A stretch of DNA of 40,313 bases from an uncultured Rhodospirillales bacterium (GTDB lineage Bacteria > Pseudomonadota > Alphaproteobacteria > Reyranellales > Reyranellaceae), in contig CADECW010000056.1 in the NCBI GenBank assembly GCA_902825855.1, positions 6,438-46,750 on the forward strand, read 5' to 3'. Of this stretch, positions 7,895 through 16,223 are shown in pieces (positions within the stretch are counted from its first letter, which is position 1; each line of letters starts with the position of its first letter). The position numbers and the translations under genes were made by a program. The notes beneath the pieces are model-generated. The model did no database searches. It was given only the letters and a program-made list of their open reading frames with translations, and had not been told where the DNA came from.

Positions 7895-8963
7895 GACCGT
7901 GCCCGAAGCGACGCCCCAAGCCATGCCGGAATCCGTCGACGTCGCCGGCGCCGCGGCGCTGCTGGACGATGCCGGCCTGCCCGAGGAAGCCGAAGGCAGG
8001 GCCGAACAGGCTCCGGACATCGAACGGGACGAGCCAGCCGACGAGCCAGCCGACGAGCCAGTTGATGGACCAGGGGATGAGCCAGCGGAAGAACCTGAGT
8101 CCGACGGCCAGGCAAAGGCCGATCCGGCGGTGACGGTCGACGATGCGGCGCCGGAATTCTGGAGTGCCGACGACAAGGCGGCCTGGCAGGACGTGTCGGA
8201 GCGGTTGCGGCCGATCCTGCGCAAGTACGAGCAGCAGCGCATCGCCTTCGTCAACGAGAAGACCCGCGAGGCCGCCCAGGTGCGCGACGAGGCGACGCGC
8301 GTCGCCCAGGACGCCGTCGACGTCGTCGAGCAGGCGGCGGGCTGGTGGCGGCAGAACGGCCCGGCCTTCCAGCAGGCCTTCGCCGACCAGTGGTCGAAGG
8401 TCGACTGGAACAAGCTCGCCACCGACGATCCGGCGCAGTGGACGAGGCTCAAGCAGCAGCGCGATCACGAGGCGACCCTGCTGGTCGAGGCCAACCGCCG
8501 CGGCGAGGCGGAGATGGCCATGGCCGACGAACGCGCCGAACGCGCGCGCTTCGAGGCGCGGCAGGTCGAGCACGGCAAGCTCGCGAAGAAGCTGCCCGAG
8601 TATTTCGGCCCCGACGTCGCCGGCAAGACCTACGACGAACTCGGCAACTTCCTGTTCGCCAAGGGCATCCCGGCCGACCGCATCAACGCCATCCATGAGG
8701 CCCCGGTCATCGAGCTGGCGCTCGCCGCCATGCGCTTCGAGCAGGCCCGGAAGCAGGCTTCGACCGTCAGGAGCTCGCAGGCGAGCCCGGCGACGGCGAT
8801 CGACACCGCGAAGACGACACCGACCCGCGTCGCCCCCGGACCGGCCTCGAGCGCCGGCAACCGACAGGGCGAGGCTGCTCGGCAAGTGGGCGAGCGGTTC
8901 AGGAAGAGCGGCGGGTCCTCGATCGCCGATGCGGCCGAGCTGATCCGCCTGAGCGGCCTCTAG
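7878..8963 (+). CDS. Phage scaffolding protein
   Basis: This 361-residue protein is expected to fill the procapsid and guide shell assembly. It has an acidic, disordered head with a DEPADEPADEP repeat (about residues 50-70), a globular patch EFWSADDKAAWQDVSERLRP, a long helical core rich in Glu, Arg and Ala (DEATRVAQDAVDVVEQAAGW and onward), and a basic disordered tail. That acidic-helical-basic order, directly upstream of the capsid gene, is the signature of scaffolds. No protease motif is seen, so it is probably released intact rather than cleaved. The region also shares EFWSxxDKAAW-type sequence with scaffold-like proteins of other alphaproteobacterial phages. The call is by composition, motif and position. 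Confidence 0.78.
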   Translation: MAAETRTVPEATPQAMPESVDVAGAAALLDDAGLPEEAEGRAEQAPDIERDEPADEPADEPVDGPGDEPAEEPESDGQAKADPAVTVDDAAPEFWSADDKAAWQDVSERLRPILRKYEQQRIAFVNEKTREAAQVRDEATRVAQDAVDVVEQAAGWWRQNGPAFQQAFADQWSKVDWNKLATDDPAQWTRLKQQRDHEATLLVEANRRGEAEMAMADERAERARFEARQVEHGKLAKKLPEYFGPDVAGKTYDELGNFLFAKGIPADRINAIHEAPVIELALAAMRFEQARKQASTVRSSQASPATAIDTAKTTPTRVAPGPASSAGNRQGEAARQVGERFRKSGGSSIADAAELIRLSGL

Positions 8964-9000
8964 TCAGGCGCACAACGAACCCCAACCACAGGAAATCGCA

Positions 9001-9951
9001 ATGGCTGCACCGACCAATACCTTCATCAGCAACAGCGCCGTGGGCAACCGCGAGTCGCTGCACAGCATCATCACCGTCCTCAACAAGGACGAGACACCGT
9101 TCATCAGCACGATCGGCTCGGGCGATGCCGATGCGACCTACGAGGAGTGGCAGCTGGACGCGCTCGGCAACGCCGATACGAACAACAGCAGCCTCGAAGG
9201 TGACGACACGATGGCGGCGGCGATCGTGCCGACGGTTCGCGTGGGCAACCGCACGCAGATCCTGAAGAAGCCGTTCACCATCTCCAACACCCAGGAGGCG
9301 GTGAAGCGGGCCGGCCGCGACAGCGAGATCAGCTACCAGACCGCGCTGGCCGGCCGCCGCGCCAAGATGGATCTCGAGGCGATCGCCTGCCAGAACCAGG
9401 CCTCGGCAGCGCAGTCGGGCGCGGTGACGCGCAAGCTCGGCGGCTTCGAATCGTGGATCACCTCCAACGTCTCGCGCGGCGCCGGCGGCGCCTCGGGCGG
9501 CTTCATCGCGGGCAACACCGTGGCGGCGACCGACGGCACGCAGCGCGCGTCGACCGAGGCGTTGCTGAAGACGGTCATCCGGGCCGCCTGGGCTGCCGGC
9601 GGCAAGCCGACCATCCTGCTGATGGGTGCGTCGCAGAAGCAGACCTTCTCGGCCTTCACCGGCATTGCCACGCAGTACCAGGAGCCCAAGGGCAAGGCCG
9701 CCACCGTCATCGGCGCCGTCGATCGCTACGTCTCCGACTTCGGCACCTTCAACGCCATGGCGAGCCGCTTCGTGCGCGGGCGCGAGATCGAGGTCATCGA
9801 TCCTTCGCTGTGGCGCCTGCTGTGGCTGCGCAAGTGGAAGAAGGAAGAGCTCGCCAAGACCGGCGATGCCCGCAAGTTCCACATCATCGGCGAAGTGACC
9901 GTGGAAAGCCGCAACGAGGCCGGCAACGGCATCGTCGCCGATCTCGCCTGA
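9001..9951 (+). CDS. Major capsid protein, DUF5309/SU10 type
   Basis: This 316-residue shell protein carries hallmarks of the SU10 major capsid family (DUF5309, HK97 fold): NTFISNSAVGNRESLHSIIT at the start, DETPFISTIGSGDADATYEE (E-loop side), RTQILKKPFTISNTQEAVKR, and the C-terminal DPSLWRLLWLRKWKKEELAK block. No delta domain or cleavage site is evident, consistent with no head protease in the module. A Shine-Dalgarno AGGAAA lies 7 bases upstream of ATG 9001. It is followed by an 11-bp hairpin. DUF5309 capsids occur in short-tailed phages, which fixes the virion type better than any other gene here. Confidence 0.9.
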   Translation: MAAPTNTFISNSAVGNRESLHSIITVLNKDETPFISTIGSGDADATYEEWQLDALGNADTNNSSLEGDDTMAAAIVPTVRVGNRTQILKKPFTISNTQEAVKRAGRDSEISYQTALAGRRAKMDLEAIACQNQASAAQSGAVTRKLGGFESWITSNVSRGAGGASGGFIAGNTVAATDGTQRASTEALLKTVIRAAWAAGGKPTILLMGASQKQTFSAFTGIATQYQEPKGKAATVIGAVDRYVSDFGTFNAMASRFVRGREIEVIDPSLWRLLWLRKWKKEELAKTGDARKFHIIGEVTVESRNEAGNGIVADLA

Positions 9952-9965
9952 AATGAAGCATGACG

Positions 9966-9992
9966 GTGGGAGGGACGCCCGGTCCCTCCCAC
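9966..9992. terminator. 11-bp stem-loop after the capsid gene
   Basis: GTGGGAGGGAC (9966-9976) pairs exactly with GTCCCTCCCAC (9982-9992) across a GCCCG loop, 14 bases after the capsid stop. There is no U-tract. Genes continue directly downstream in the same direction, so it is more likely an attenuator or a 3' end that protects capsid mRNA than a full stop. Confidence 0.55.
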
Positions 9993-10013
9993 GACTTTCC
10001 AGGAGTTTTGCAG

Positions 10014-10211
10014 ATGGCGAAAAAGCCGGCCGACGTGACGATCGTCGTCACCGTGAATCACATCTACCTGCCGCTCGACGAGCACGGCAACGGCTGTGCC
10101 GACTGGGCCGATGCAGAGGTGACGAGCCGCGTCGGCAAGCGCGCCCGCCTGAAGGTCCCGGCCGACCTCGCCCGGTTCCTGTCCGATCGCGACCAGGCGG
10201 AGATCCTGTGA
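10014..10211 (+). CDS. Small phage protein, unknown function
   Basis: This is a 65-residue protein starting MAKKPADVTIVVTVNHIYLP, with an AGGAGT ribosome site 7 bases upstream that decides this start over an in-frame ATG at 9960. It has beta-type early strands and ends with KVPADLARFLSDRDQAEIL. That KVP..LA.FL..R.QAE tail resembles small virion-cluster proteins that follow capsid genes in related phages (head completion or decoration). I infer only a head-associated role. Its stop overlaps the next ATG by one base. Confidence 0.65.
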   Translation: MAKKPADVTIVVTVNHIYLPLDEHGNGCADWADAEVTSRVGKRARLKVPADLARFLSDRDQAEIL

Positions 10212-10534
10212 TGACGCAACGACTGCTCGGCTTCGATCGCGCCACCGGGCTGGCGCAATGGTGGCTCGAGGACGGCGAGGGCAACTGGGCGCAGAAGACG
10301 TCCCAGGTAGCGACGCCCATCCTCGACCTCAACAAGGAGGCGCAGAACCACTGCGACCCCTACAACGGCGAGCGCGACGTCCGCCTGGTGGCGCGCATCC
10401 CGCTGATCGTCATCGCCAAGTGGCGCAACGAGCTCGGCGTCGACTACTGGAACCCCGATCACCAGGACAAGGTCGACGAGCTGCTGAACAGCGCCGACTG
10501 GCGCTGGCTGCGCACCGACGGAGGCCTGGTCTGA
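10211..10534 (+). CDS. Phage virion-cluster protein, unknown function
   Basis: This is a 107-residue soluble protein: LLGFDRATGLAQWWLEDGEG, VATPILDLNKEAQNHCDPYN, then IPLIVIAKWRNELGVDYWNP. Similar short proteins with a conserved N(K/R)..QN block lie between capsid and adaptor genes of many podovirus-like prophages. I recognise the pattern but not a named function. It is coupled on both sides (TGATG at each junction), so its dose should match the neighbouring head-tail proteins. A neck or head-completion role is inferred from position. Confidence 0.7.
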   Translation: MTQRLLGFDRATGLAQWWLEDGEGNWAQKTSQVATPILDLNKEAQNHCDPYNGERDVRLVARIPLIVIAKWRNELGVDYWNPDHQDKVDELLNSADWRWLRTDGGLV

Positions 10535-11214
10535 TGTCGGTGCAGATCACCACCTACACCGGTCTGAAGGCCGGCATGCTGGCCTGGCTGGCGCGCAGCG
10601 GCGACGCGCTGCTCGATGCGCGGTTCGACGATTTCCTGTTGAACTGCGAGCGGCGCATGTATTACGGCGTCGCCGTCGACGACCCGGCGAGCCCGCTGCG
10701 GTCGGAAGCGCTGCGCATTCCCGAGATGGAAACCGTCGACGCAGCCTTCGCGCTGGCCGCCGGGACCGTGGCCCAGCCTGCGGGTTTCCTCGAGCTGATC
10801 TCGGCCTACAACAATTCTCTCGCCGCGCCGCTCGCCATCGTCAGCCAGCGCACGCTCGACGGCTACGGCAGGCAGGGCCTGGGCGGCACGCGGCTGATCG
10901 CCGTGTCGGGCACGAACTTCCGGTTGCTCGACGCGCCGCAGCCCAGCTCCCGCGTTGGCACGGCGACCCTGCGCTACTACCGCAAGCTCGCGACGCCGGC
11001 GGGTTCGATCGTCAACGACATCCTGGCGAACTACCCCGACGTCTATCTCTATGGCTGCCTGGCCGAGGCCGCGATCTTCACCCAGGGCGAGGCCGAGGCG
11101 GCGCGCTACCTGCAGCTCTACAACGCCTCGGTCGCCGGCCTGAACGCGCGCACCCAGCGCATCACTGCATCGAGCGTGCCGGTGATCCGCGTGCGGGCAG
11201 GGAGGCTGCCGTGA
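10534..11214 (+). CDS. Head-tail adaptor protein, SU10/gp6-like
   Basis: This 226-residue protein is expected to bind under the portal ring and receive the tail. Helical segments at the start (LKAGMLAWLARSGDALLDAR, DDFLLNCERRMYYG), the central strand pair PAGFLELISAYNN and the late TLRYYRKLATPAGSIVND, followed by a helix NYPDVYLYGCLAEAAIFTQG, match the SU10-type phage adaptor family that packs as a helical bundle with a beta hairpin. The family uses that last helix (Y.YGCLAEAA) very consistently. Starts at ATG 10534 on the previous stop. It lies at the expected place between capsid and tail genes. Confidence 0.82.
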   Translation: MSVQITTYTGLKAGMLAWLARSGDALLDARFDDFLLNCERRMYYGVAVDDPASPLRSEALRIPEMETVDAAFALAAGTVAQPAGFLELISAYNNSLAAPLAIVSQRTLDGYGRQGLGGTRLIAVSGTNFRLLDAPQPSSRVGTATLRYYRKLATPAGSIVNDILANYPDVYLYGCLAEAAIFTQGEAEAARYLQLYNASVAGLNARTQRITASSVPVIRVRAGRLP

Positions 11215-11248
11215 AGGGTGCGACCTCCGCGACACGCATGGTGCAACG

Positions 11249-12739
11249 ATGCCGATGATCCCCTTCGCCGAATGGCGTCCCGACATGCCGGCGCTCGGCC
11301 AGTGGGCGCGCGAGGCGGTCAACGTCGTGCCGGCCGACGACAGCTACCGGCCGCTCAACAGGCTGTCCGGCGTCTCGACGGCGCTCGCCTCGCGCGCCCA
11401 GGGCGCGGCGTGGTTCCGCGGCACCGCCGGCGCCACCAGGATGTTCGCCGGCGACGCCAGCAAGCTCTATCTCCTGTCGGGCTCGTCCTGGAACAACGTA
11501 TCGCGCACCTCGGGAGGCCCCTATGCGCCGGGCGGCGACAATCTGTGGCGCTTCACGCAGTTCGGCACGCTTGCCATCGCCGTCAATGGTGTCGACGTGC
11601 CGCAGAAGTTCGACCTCAGTGCCGGCACCAACTGGGCGGCGCTGGGCGGCTCACCTCCAGTAGGCACTTTCATCACGACGGTCCGCGACTTCGTGCTGAT
11701 GGGCAAGATCGGCAGCACGCCGCAGCGCGTGCAGTGGTGCGCCCTCAATAACGCCGAATCCTGGGCGTCGTCGCTCACCACCCAGGCCGACCTCCAGGAC
11801 CTGCCCGATGGCGGCAACGTCACCGGCGTGGTGGGCGGCGAGATCGGCCTGATCTTCCAGGAGACCAGCGTGCGGCGCATGTCGTACGAGGGCGCGCCGA
11901 TCGTCTTTCGCATCGACAAGATCGCCAACGACATCGGCGCCAGCGTGGCGGGCAGCGTCGCCGGCCTGCTCGACATGGCGTTCTTCCTGCACAAGTCGGG
12001 CTTCTACATGGTGCGCGCCGGCCAGAGCGTGACGCCGATCGGCCGCGGCAAGGTCGATCGCACCTTCTGGGCGGAGTTCGACGAGATCAATCACTTCCGC
12101 TGCTCCTCGGCGATCGATCCGGTGCGCGGGCTCTATGTCTTCGCCTATCCGGCCAACGGCAACAACGGCACGCCCAACCGGCTGCTGATCTACAACTGGC
12201 ACACCGAGCGGTGGAGCCGCGCCGTGCTGGACTGCGAGCTGGTGTTCGGCGGCGTGAGCCAGCAGGCCATATCGCTCGAAGGACTCGATGCCTTCGCCGC
12301 CGGCGGCATCGACTCCCTGCCGTACTCGCTCGATTCGTCCTATTGGACCGGACCGCTGTCGCTGCTGCTGTTCGCCTTCGACACGGCGCACAAGAGCGGC
12401 TCGTTCTCGGGCGCGACGCTGCAGGCGGAGGTCGAGACCGGCGAGTTCAATCCTGCGACGTTGCTGAGGACGGGTCCCGGCAGCGGCGGCCGCTCGATCG
12501 TGCGCGGTTGCCGGCCCCTGATCGACGGCGGCAATCCGCAGATCCAGATCGGCGCGCGCGAGACGCAGCAGGCGAGCGTCGCCTATGGGCCGAAGGTCGA
12601 CCTGACGGCGGCCGGCCTGGCGCCGGTCTACCAGAGCGGACGCTACTTCCGGATCAAGGCAACCGTGCCGGCCGGCGCGATCTGGTCGAACATGCAAGGC
12701 ATCGACGACCTCGATGTCAGGCCGGCGGGCGCGCAATGA
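11249..12739 (+). CDS. Tail stabilisation/nozzle-like protein
   Basis: This is a 496-residue beta-rich protein of the short tail. The opening (MIPFAEWRPDMPALGQWARE, then a Val-Asn-Val-Val-Pro segment) and the repeated blade-like strands (RMFAGDASKLYLLSGSSWNN, VIGLIFQETSVRRM-like GLIFQETSVRRMSYEG) resemble the P22 gp10/SU10 stabilisation-protein group, often beta-propellers that plug the portal-adaptor channel. Motif FFLHKSGFYMVRAGQSVTPI and the late RLLIYNWHTERWSRAVLD are also typical. ATG 11249 and ATG 11255 are both possible starts. There is a 34-base gap before the gene; at its end it overlaps the collar gene (ATGA). Confidence 0.8.
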   Translation: MPMIPFAEWRPDMPALGQWAREAVNVVPADDSYRPLNRLSGVSTALASRAQGAAWFRGTAGATRMFAGDASKLYLLSGSSWNNVSRTSGGPYAPGGDNLWRFTQFGTLAIAVNGVDVPQKFDLSAGTNWAALGGSPPVGTFITTVRDFVLMGKIGSTPQRVQWCALNNAESWASSLTTQADLQDLPDGGNVTGVVGGEIGLIFQETSVRRMSYEGAPIVFRIDKIANDIGASVAGSVAGLLDMAFFLHKSGFYMVRAGQSVTPIGRGKVDRTFWAEFDEINHFRCSSAIDPVRGLYVFAYPANGNNGTPNRLLIYNWHTERWSRAVLDCELVFGGVSQQAISLEGLDAFAAGGIDSLPYSLDSSYWTGPLSLLLFAFDTAHKSGSFSGATLQAEVETGEFNPATLLRTGPGSGGRSIVRGCRPLIDGGNPQIQIGARETQQASVAYGPKVDLTAAGLAPVYQSGRYFRIKATVPAGAIWSNMQGIDDLDVRPAGAQ

Positions 12740-13065
12740 GCCTTCCGGCGCTGCCCGCGACCGCCGACACGCGCTCGATCACCGAGCGGGTGAACGTGCT
12801 GATCCGCGACTACAACACGCTGCTCGGCGTTCCGGCGGGCTGCGTCATGGCGTATGCCGGGGCGACGGCGCCCGACGGCTGGCTGCGCTGCCACGGCCAG
12901 GCGGTCTCGCGGACGGTCTACGTCGATCTCTTCGTCGCAATCGGGACCGCCTATGGGCCGGGCGACGGAGCGACCAGCTTCAACCTTCCCGACCTGCGCG
13001 GCCGCGACGCCGCGCAGGGCAGCGCGCCGCCGCCCATCATCCTCGACTACGTGATCGCGACATGA
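12736..13065 (+). CDS. Short tail collar-domain protein
   Basis: This 109-residue protein is mostly a phage tail collar domain (PF07484-type): after a helical head (SITERVNVLIRDYNTLLG) comes GCVMAYAGATAPDGWLRCHG, then YVDLFVAIGTAYGPGDGATS and FNLPDLRGRDA, the classical WL.C.G..(S/T)...YP.LF..IGT.YG.GDG.TTFNLPD(L/S)RG pattern. Such domains trimerise at the base of tail fibres. It lacks a shaft, so it probably acts as an adaptor or short spike. A second collar protein lies at 17890-18789. It overlaps both neighbours by 4 bases. Confidence 0.85.
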   Translation: MSLPALPATADTRSITERVNVLIRDYNTLLGVPAGCVMAYAGATAPDGWLRCHGQAVSRTVYVDLFVAIGTAYGPGDGATSFNLPDLRGRDAAQGSAPPPIILDYVIAT

Positions 13066-13523
13066 CCGTGCGTAGCCAACCCTGCAAGGCGCGCGCGAAG
13101 CTGCTGGCGACCGGCATTCCCTTGCGCGATCTCCATCTCGCCTGGCCCGAGCTGTGGCCGCTGCTGGAGCCTGCGGTGCGGCGTACGCCCGACAAGCCCG
13201 ATGTGCTGGCGCGCCTGATTGCGCGCGATGCCCAGCTCTGGGCGGTCTACGACGACGACAGCAACAAGGCCGTCGCTGCGATCGTGACGCAAGTCACCTG
13301 CGAATCGGACGGCAAGCGCTGCCGGCTGTGGCTGGTCGGCGGCAGTCGGGTACCGGCATGGGCCGACGACTTCCTGTGCAAGCTCGAGCTTTGGGCGCGC
13401 TCGCTGGGTTGCGTCGCGCTCTGGGGAGCGGGCCGCGAAGGCTGGGATCGAATCGTCAAGAGAAAGGGCGGAACGAGCATCGGCACCATCGCCGGCTTTG
13501 CCGCCTGGGAAAGGAGACTTTGA
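13062..13523 (+). CDS. GNAT-like phage protein
   Basis: This is a 153-residue protein. The first half is helical (LHLAWPELWPLLEPAVRRTP), and the second reads like an acetyltransferase fold: LWAVYDDDSNKAVAAIVTQV is the central strand pair, RLWLVGGSRV and LELWARSLGCVALWGAGREG follow, the latter where GNAT proteins hold a conserved late strand. The expected Q/RxxGxG/A acetyl-CoA loop is not clear, so it may have kept only the fold. GNAT-like proteins recur between tail genes in podovirus-type phages. Enzymatic activity is uncertain. It is coupled to both neighbours. Confidence 0.6.
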   Translation: MTVRSQPCKARAKLLATGIPLRDLHLAWPELWPLLEPAVRRTPDKPDVLARLIARDAQLWAVYDDDSNKAVAAIVTQVTCESDGKRCRLWLVGGSRVPAWADDFLCKLELWARSLGCVALWGAGREGWDRIVKRKGGTSIGTIAGFAAWERRL

Positions 13524-14593
13524 TGGGTGGTGGACAACAACCGAGTACGTCGATTCAGCAGACCAAGCAGTCCAACGAGCCGCCGGCCTACATCCAGCCC
13601 TATCTTCAGAAGGGCATCCAGGACCTGACGGCGCTGTACGACAGGGGAACGGCGCCGGGTTACTACCCCGGCGCGACGGTCGCGACGCCGACGGCGAACA
13701 CCGAGGCCGCGCTGACCGCGCTCTACGAGCGCGGCGCGCAGGGCTCGCCGTACGGCAAGGCAGTCATGGCGAATCTCGACCAGACCATGCGCGGGAAGTA
13801 TCTCGACGTCGACGCCAATCCCTTCTTCCAGAAGGCGCTGGTGGCCGGCTTCAAGCCGCAGACCGAGCAGTTCATGAAGGAGGTGCTGCCGCAGCTCGAT
13901 GGCCGCTTCGAAGGCGCCGGACGCTACGGCGGCGGCGCTCATTTCGCTACGACCGAGCGCGCGTTCGATTCGCTCAACCGCGCCCAGGCCGAAGCAGCCG
14001 TCAAGGCCGCGTCCGGCGCCTACGATACGGAGCGCTCCCGCATGCTGAGCGCCGCCGGCTTGTTCCCGCAGCTGCAGGCCGCGGAATACCAGGACATCGA
14101 GGCCATGGGCCAGGCCGGCGCCGGCTGGGATCGTCAGAACCAGGCGCGGATCGACGCCGACATCGCCCGCTACAACTACGACACCAACAAGGACTGGAAC
14201 TACACCAACCGTTACCTCGCCAGCCTGAATGCAGGTTATCCCGGCGGCGAGATGAACGGGACCATGCGCGGTTCGGCGATGCCGTCGACGAACCCGACGG
14301 CCGATACGTTGAATGCGATAATGGGTGGCGCCGGACTTGGCCTGAAAGCCATGGGGATGTTCTTCCCGTCCGACAGGCGTCTCAAGGAAGACATCAGGCC
14401 GGTCGGTGCGCTCAACGACGGCCAGACCGTCTACAGCTACCGCTTCAAGGGTGACCCGCGCACGCAGATCGGCTTGCTGGCGCAGGAGGTGGAGCGGATC
14501 CGTCCCGAAGCCGTCGCGCGGCATCCGAGCGGCGTGCGGATGGTCGACTATCGGCGTGCGACCGCCATGTGCCCGCCGGGAGGGCTGCTGTGA
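13523..14593 (+). CDS. Virion protein with C-terminal S74 intramolecular chaperone
   Basis: This is a 356-residue protein. Residues 1-278 are glutamine-, alanine- and glycine-rich, mainly helical (SNEPPAYIQPYLQKGIQDLT, then LYDRGTAPGYYPGATVATPT), as in internal virion or tail-tip proteins. The C-terminal ~74 residues are a peptidase S74 / endosialidase chaperone domain: SDRRLKEDIRPVGALNDGQT, then IGLLAQEVERIRPEAV and VDY. The S283 and K288 pair has the five-residue spacing of the K1F dyad (Ser911/Lys916), so self-cleavage before S283 is predicted. The chaperone is shorter than usual, and here it follows a helical rather than fibrous body. The start overlaps the previous stop (TGATG). Confidence 0.78.
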   Translation: MGGGQQPSTSIQQTKQSNEPPAYIQPYLQKGIQDLTALYDRGTAPGYYPGATVATPTANTEAALTALYERGAQGSPYGKAVMANLDQTMRGKYLDVDANPFFQKALVAGFKPQTEQFMKEVLPQLDGRFEGAGRYGGGAHFATTERAFDSLNRAQAEAAVKAASGAYDTERSRMLSAAGLFPQLQAAEYQDIEAMGQAGAGWDRQNQARIDADIARYNYDTNKDWNYTNRYLASLNAGYPGGEMNGTMRGSAMPSTNPTADTLNAIMGGAGLGLKAMGMFFPSDRRLKEDIRPVGALNDGQTVYSYRFKGDPRTQIGLLAQEVERIRPEAVARHPSGVRMVDYRRATAMCPPGGLL

Positions 14594-15063
14594 TGTTCAA
14601 GTTTCCCTTCGGCCCGACGGATCCGCGTCCGCCGATGCGTCAACGCATGCAGTCTCCGGCAAACTTGCCCGGGCCGCTCGCCGCAGCCGAGCTCAAGGCG
14701 GGCTACCGGCCGCCATCCGGCGGCATGCCGGCCATACCCCAGGCCAATTCCGTGCCGGGCTTCAACATCGATGCCGGACTCGCCGCGCTCGAAGCGGGGC
14801 TGGCGAGCTGGAAGCCGAAGCACGGACTTTGGCCGGAGGCGCAGCGCGCTGCCCTTGCCGCCGATCCCGCCGTGCAGGCCGATCCGGCGACCAGCGCCGC
14901 GGGCATACGGGCCGGAACGAATCCGGACGGCGGCCTGGTGCTCGGCTCGGACGCGGCAAACCTGCCGCTCGATGGCAGCAGCGGACTTGGCATCTCTCCG
15001 TACCGGACGTCGGACCCTCTGTTCGACCTCTGGTGCTCGCTGTCCAGACTTCGGCGCCGATAG
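14593..15063 (+). CDS. Proline/alanine-rich phage protein, unknown function
   Basis: This is a 156-residue protein starting MFKFPFGPTDPRPPMRQRMQ. It is rich in Pro, Ala and Gly, with little predicted secondary structure apart from a helix near AGLAALEAGLASWKPKHG. No known domain, signal peptide or membrane span. Its start overlaps the stop of the S74-bearing gene. Low-complexity proteins of this type accompany tail-tip or injected proteins in short-tailed phages. A virion role is inferred only from its place in the cassette. Confidence 0.6.
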   Translation: MFKFPFGPTDPRPPMRQRMQSPANLPGPLAAAELKAGYRPPSGGMPAIPQANSVPGFNIDAGLAALEAGLASWKPKHGLWPEAQRAALAADPAVQADPATSAAGIRAGTNPDGGLVLGSDAANLPLDGSSGLGISPYRTSDPLFDLWCSLSRLRRR

Positions 15064-15110
15064 CCGACCACGAACCTCAACGACCTGATTCCGCATCCAA
15101 GGAGATCGCC

Positions 15111-15401
15111 ATGAGCAAGACCCACCCCCAGATGGAGTCGGGCGGCAACGCCAGCTTCCAGACCAGCGCGACGGGCACGGCCTTCACGGCGCTGGCGGCC
15201 CAGGCCTGCACGCAGGTCACGGTCTGCAACGACACCGGGACGAAGCTGGAAGTTCAGCAGGACGGTGCCGGCACCGCCTTCAGGGTCCACGACAACAGCT
15301 ACTACACGTTCTTCGGGCTCAGGAACGCCAGCCAGCTCGCCGTGCGGCGCGCCGATGCCGGCAACGTGCAGGTGACGGCCACCTACCGCTGGGAGGCCTG
15401 A
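15111..15401 (+). CDS. Small phage virion protein
   Basis: This is a 96-residue protein with an AAGGAGAT ribosome site before ATG 15111. It is rich in Thr, Gln and Ala with strand-like segments (FTALAAQACTQVTVCNDTGT, KLEVQQDGAGTAFRVHDNSY, GNVQVTATYRWEA). The pattern suits a small beta-sandwich such as a head-decoration or fibre-associated protein. I do not recognise a family. Three bases separate it from the next start, which has its own GGGAGG-type site. Confidence 0.65.
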   Translation: MSKTHPQMESGGNASFQTSATGTAFTALAAQACTQVTVCNDTGTKLEVQQDGAGTAFRVHDNSYYTFFGLRNASQLAVRRADAGNVQVTATYRWEA

Positions 15402-15404
15402 GCC

Positions 15405-16223
15405 ATGCGGCTGGGCAATAACGGCGTCTATGCGCCGCCGACGCGCGCCTTCGACAGCGACGTGCTGGCATGGGAGAGCGCGGTCAGCGGCAATGGCGGA
15501 ACGGTGTCGCTCGACCGACGCGTCATCGTCGACCAGTTCGTGTTTTCCGAGAAGGCATCGGGGGCGTGGGCGCTGACCGATGACTACTGGGTGCTGTGGG
15601 GCGAGAACGCCGCGCAGTCGCTCACCTCGCTCAAGCAACGTCGGCTCGCCACTGCCGTGAACTCTCCAGCCCTCACGGCAAACCGCGACTACAGCTTCGA
15701 TGGCCTGACCAGCTACATCGACACCGGGTTCGTGCCCGGAAGCCACGCGGTGGCTCTCGCCACGAACAACGCGCGCATCGCCGTATACGAAAGAACCGAC
15801 GTTTCCGCCGGCACGAGCGCCATCGGCACCAACAGCGGCTCCGGCCGTCAACTGCGCATCCAGCCTCGCAACGATCGAAGCGGGCTCGGTTACAGCAACA
15901 ATTCGATAGGAACGTTCACGCTGCCGTTGGCGGACAGCCGCGGCTACTTCGCTGCCGCTCGCGGCGGTGCGGCCGTAACCGACGCCAACGCCTACAAGAA
16001 TGGCGTGATGCTCGCCAGAAGGATCGACCCCACGAGCATGGGTGCATTGCTGCCGATACACTCGGTGCATATCGGCGCCTTCAACAACGCTGGCATCGCA
16101 GCGAGCCTGAGGGCGAGCGGTGTCGGACTGGCCTGCATCGGCGCATCGCTCTCCGGAGCCCAGGAACTCGCGCAGTACACCGCCGTGCAGGTGTTTGCGA
16201 CCGCTGTCGGAGCACAAGTCTGA
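15405..16223 (+). CDS. Candidate tail fibre/receptor-binding protein, lectin-like
   Basis: This is a 272-residue beta-rich protein. The order of strands, with YSFDGLTSYIDTGFVPGSHA, ARIAVYERTDVSAGTSAIGT and GRQLRIQPRNDRSGLGYSNN, is like concanavalin/LamG-type sandwiches found in phage receptor-binding proteins, though not tightly enough for a family call. The C-terminal part (VHIGAFNNAGIAASLRASGV) is also typical of that fold. No catalytic motif is seen. It follows small virion genes and precedes the lysis cassette. Host-range function is inferred from position and fold impression only. Confidence 0.6.
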   Translation: MRLGNNGVYAPPTRAFDSDVLAWESAVSGNGGTVSLDRRVIVDQFVFSEKASGAWALTDDYWVLWGENAAQSLTSLKQRRLATAVNSPALTANRDYSFDGLTSYIDTGFVPGSHAVALATNNARIAVYERTDVSAGTSAIGTNSGSGRQLRIQPRNDRSGLGYSNNSIGTFTLPLADSRGYFAAARGGAAVTDANAYKNGVMLARRIDPTSMGALLPIHSVHIGAFNNAGIAASLRASGVGLACIGASLSGAQELAQYTAVQVFATAVGAQV

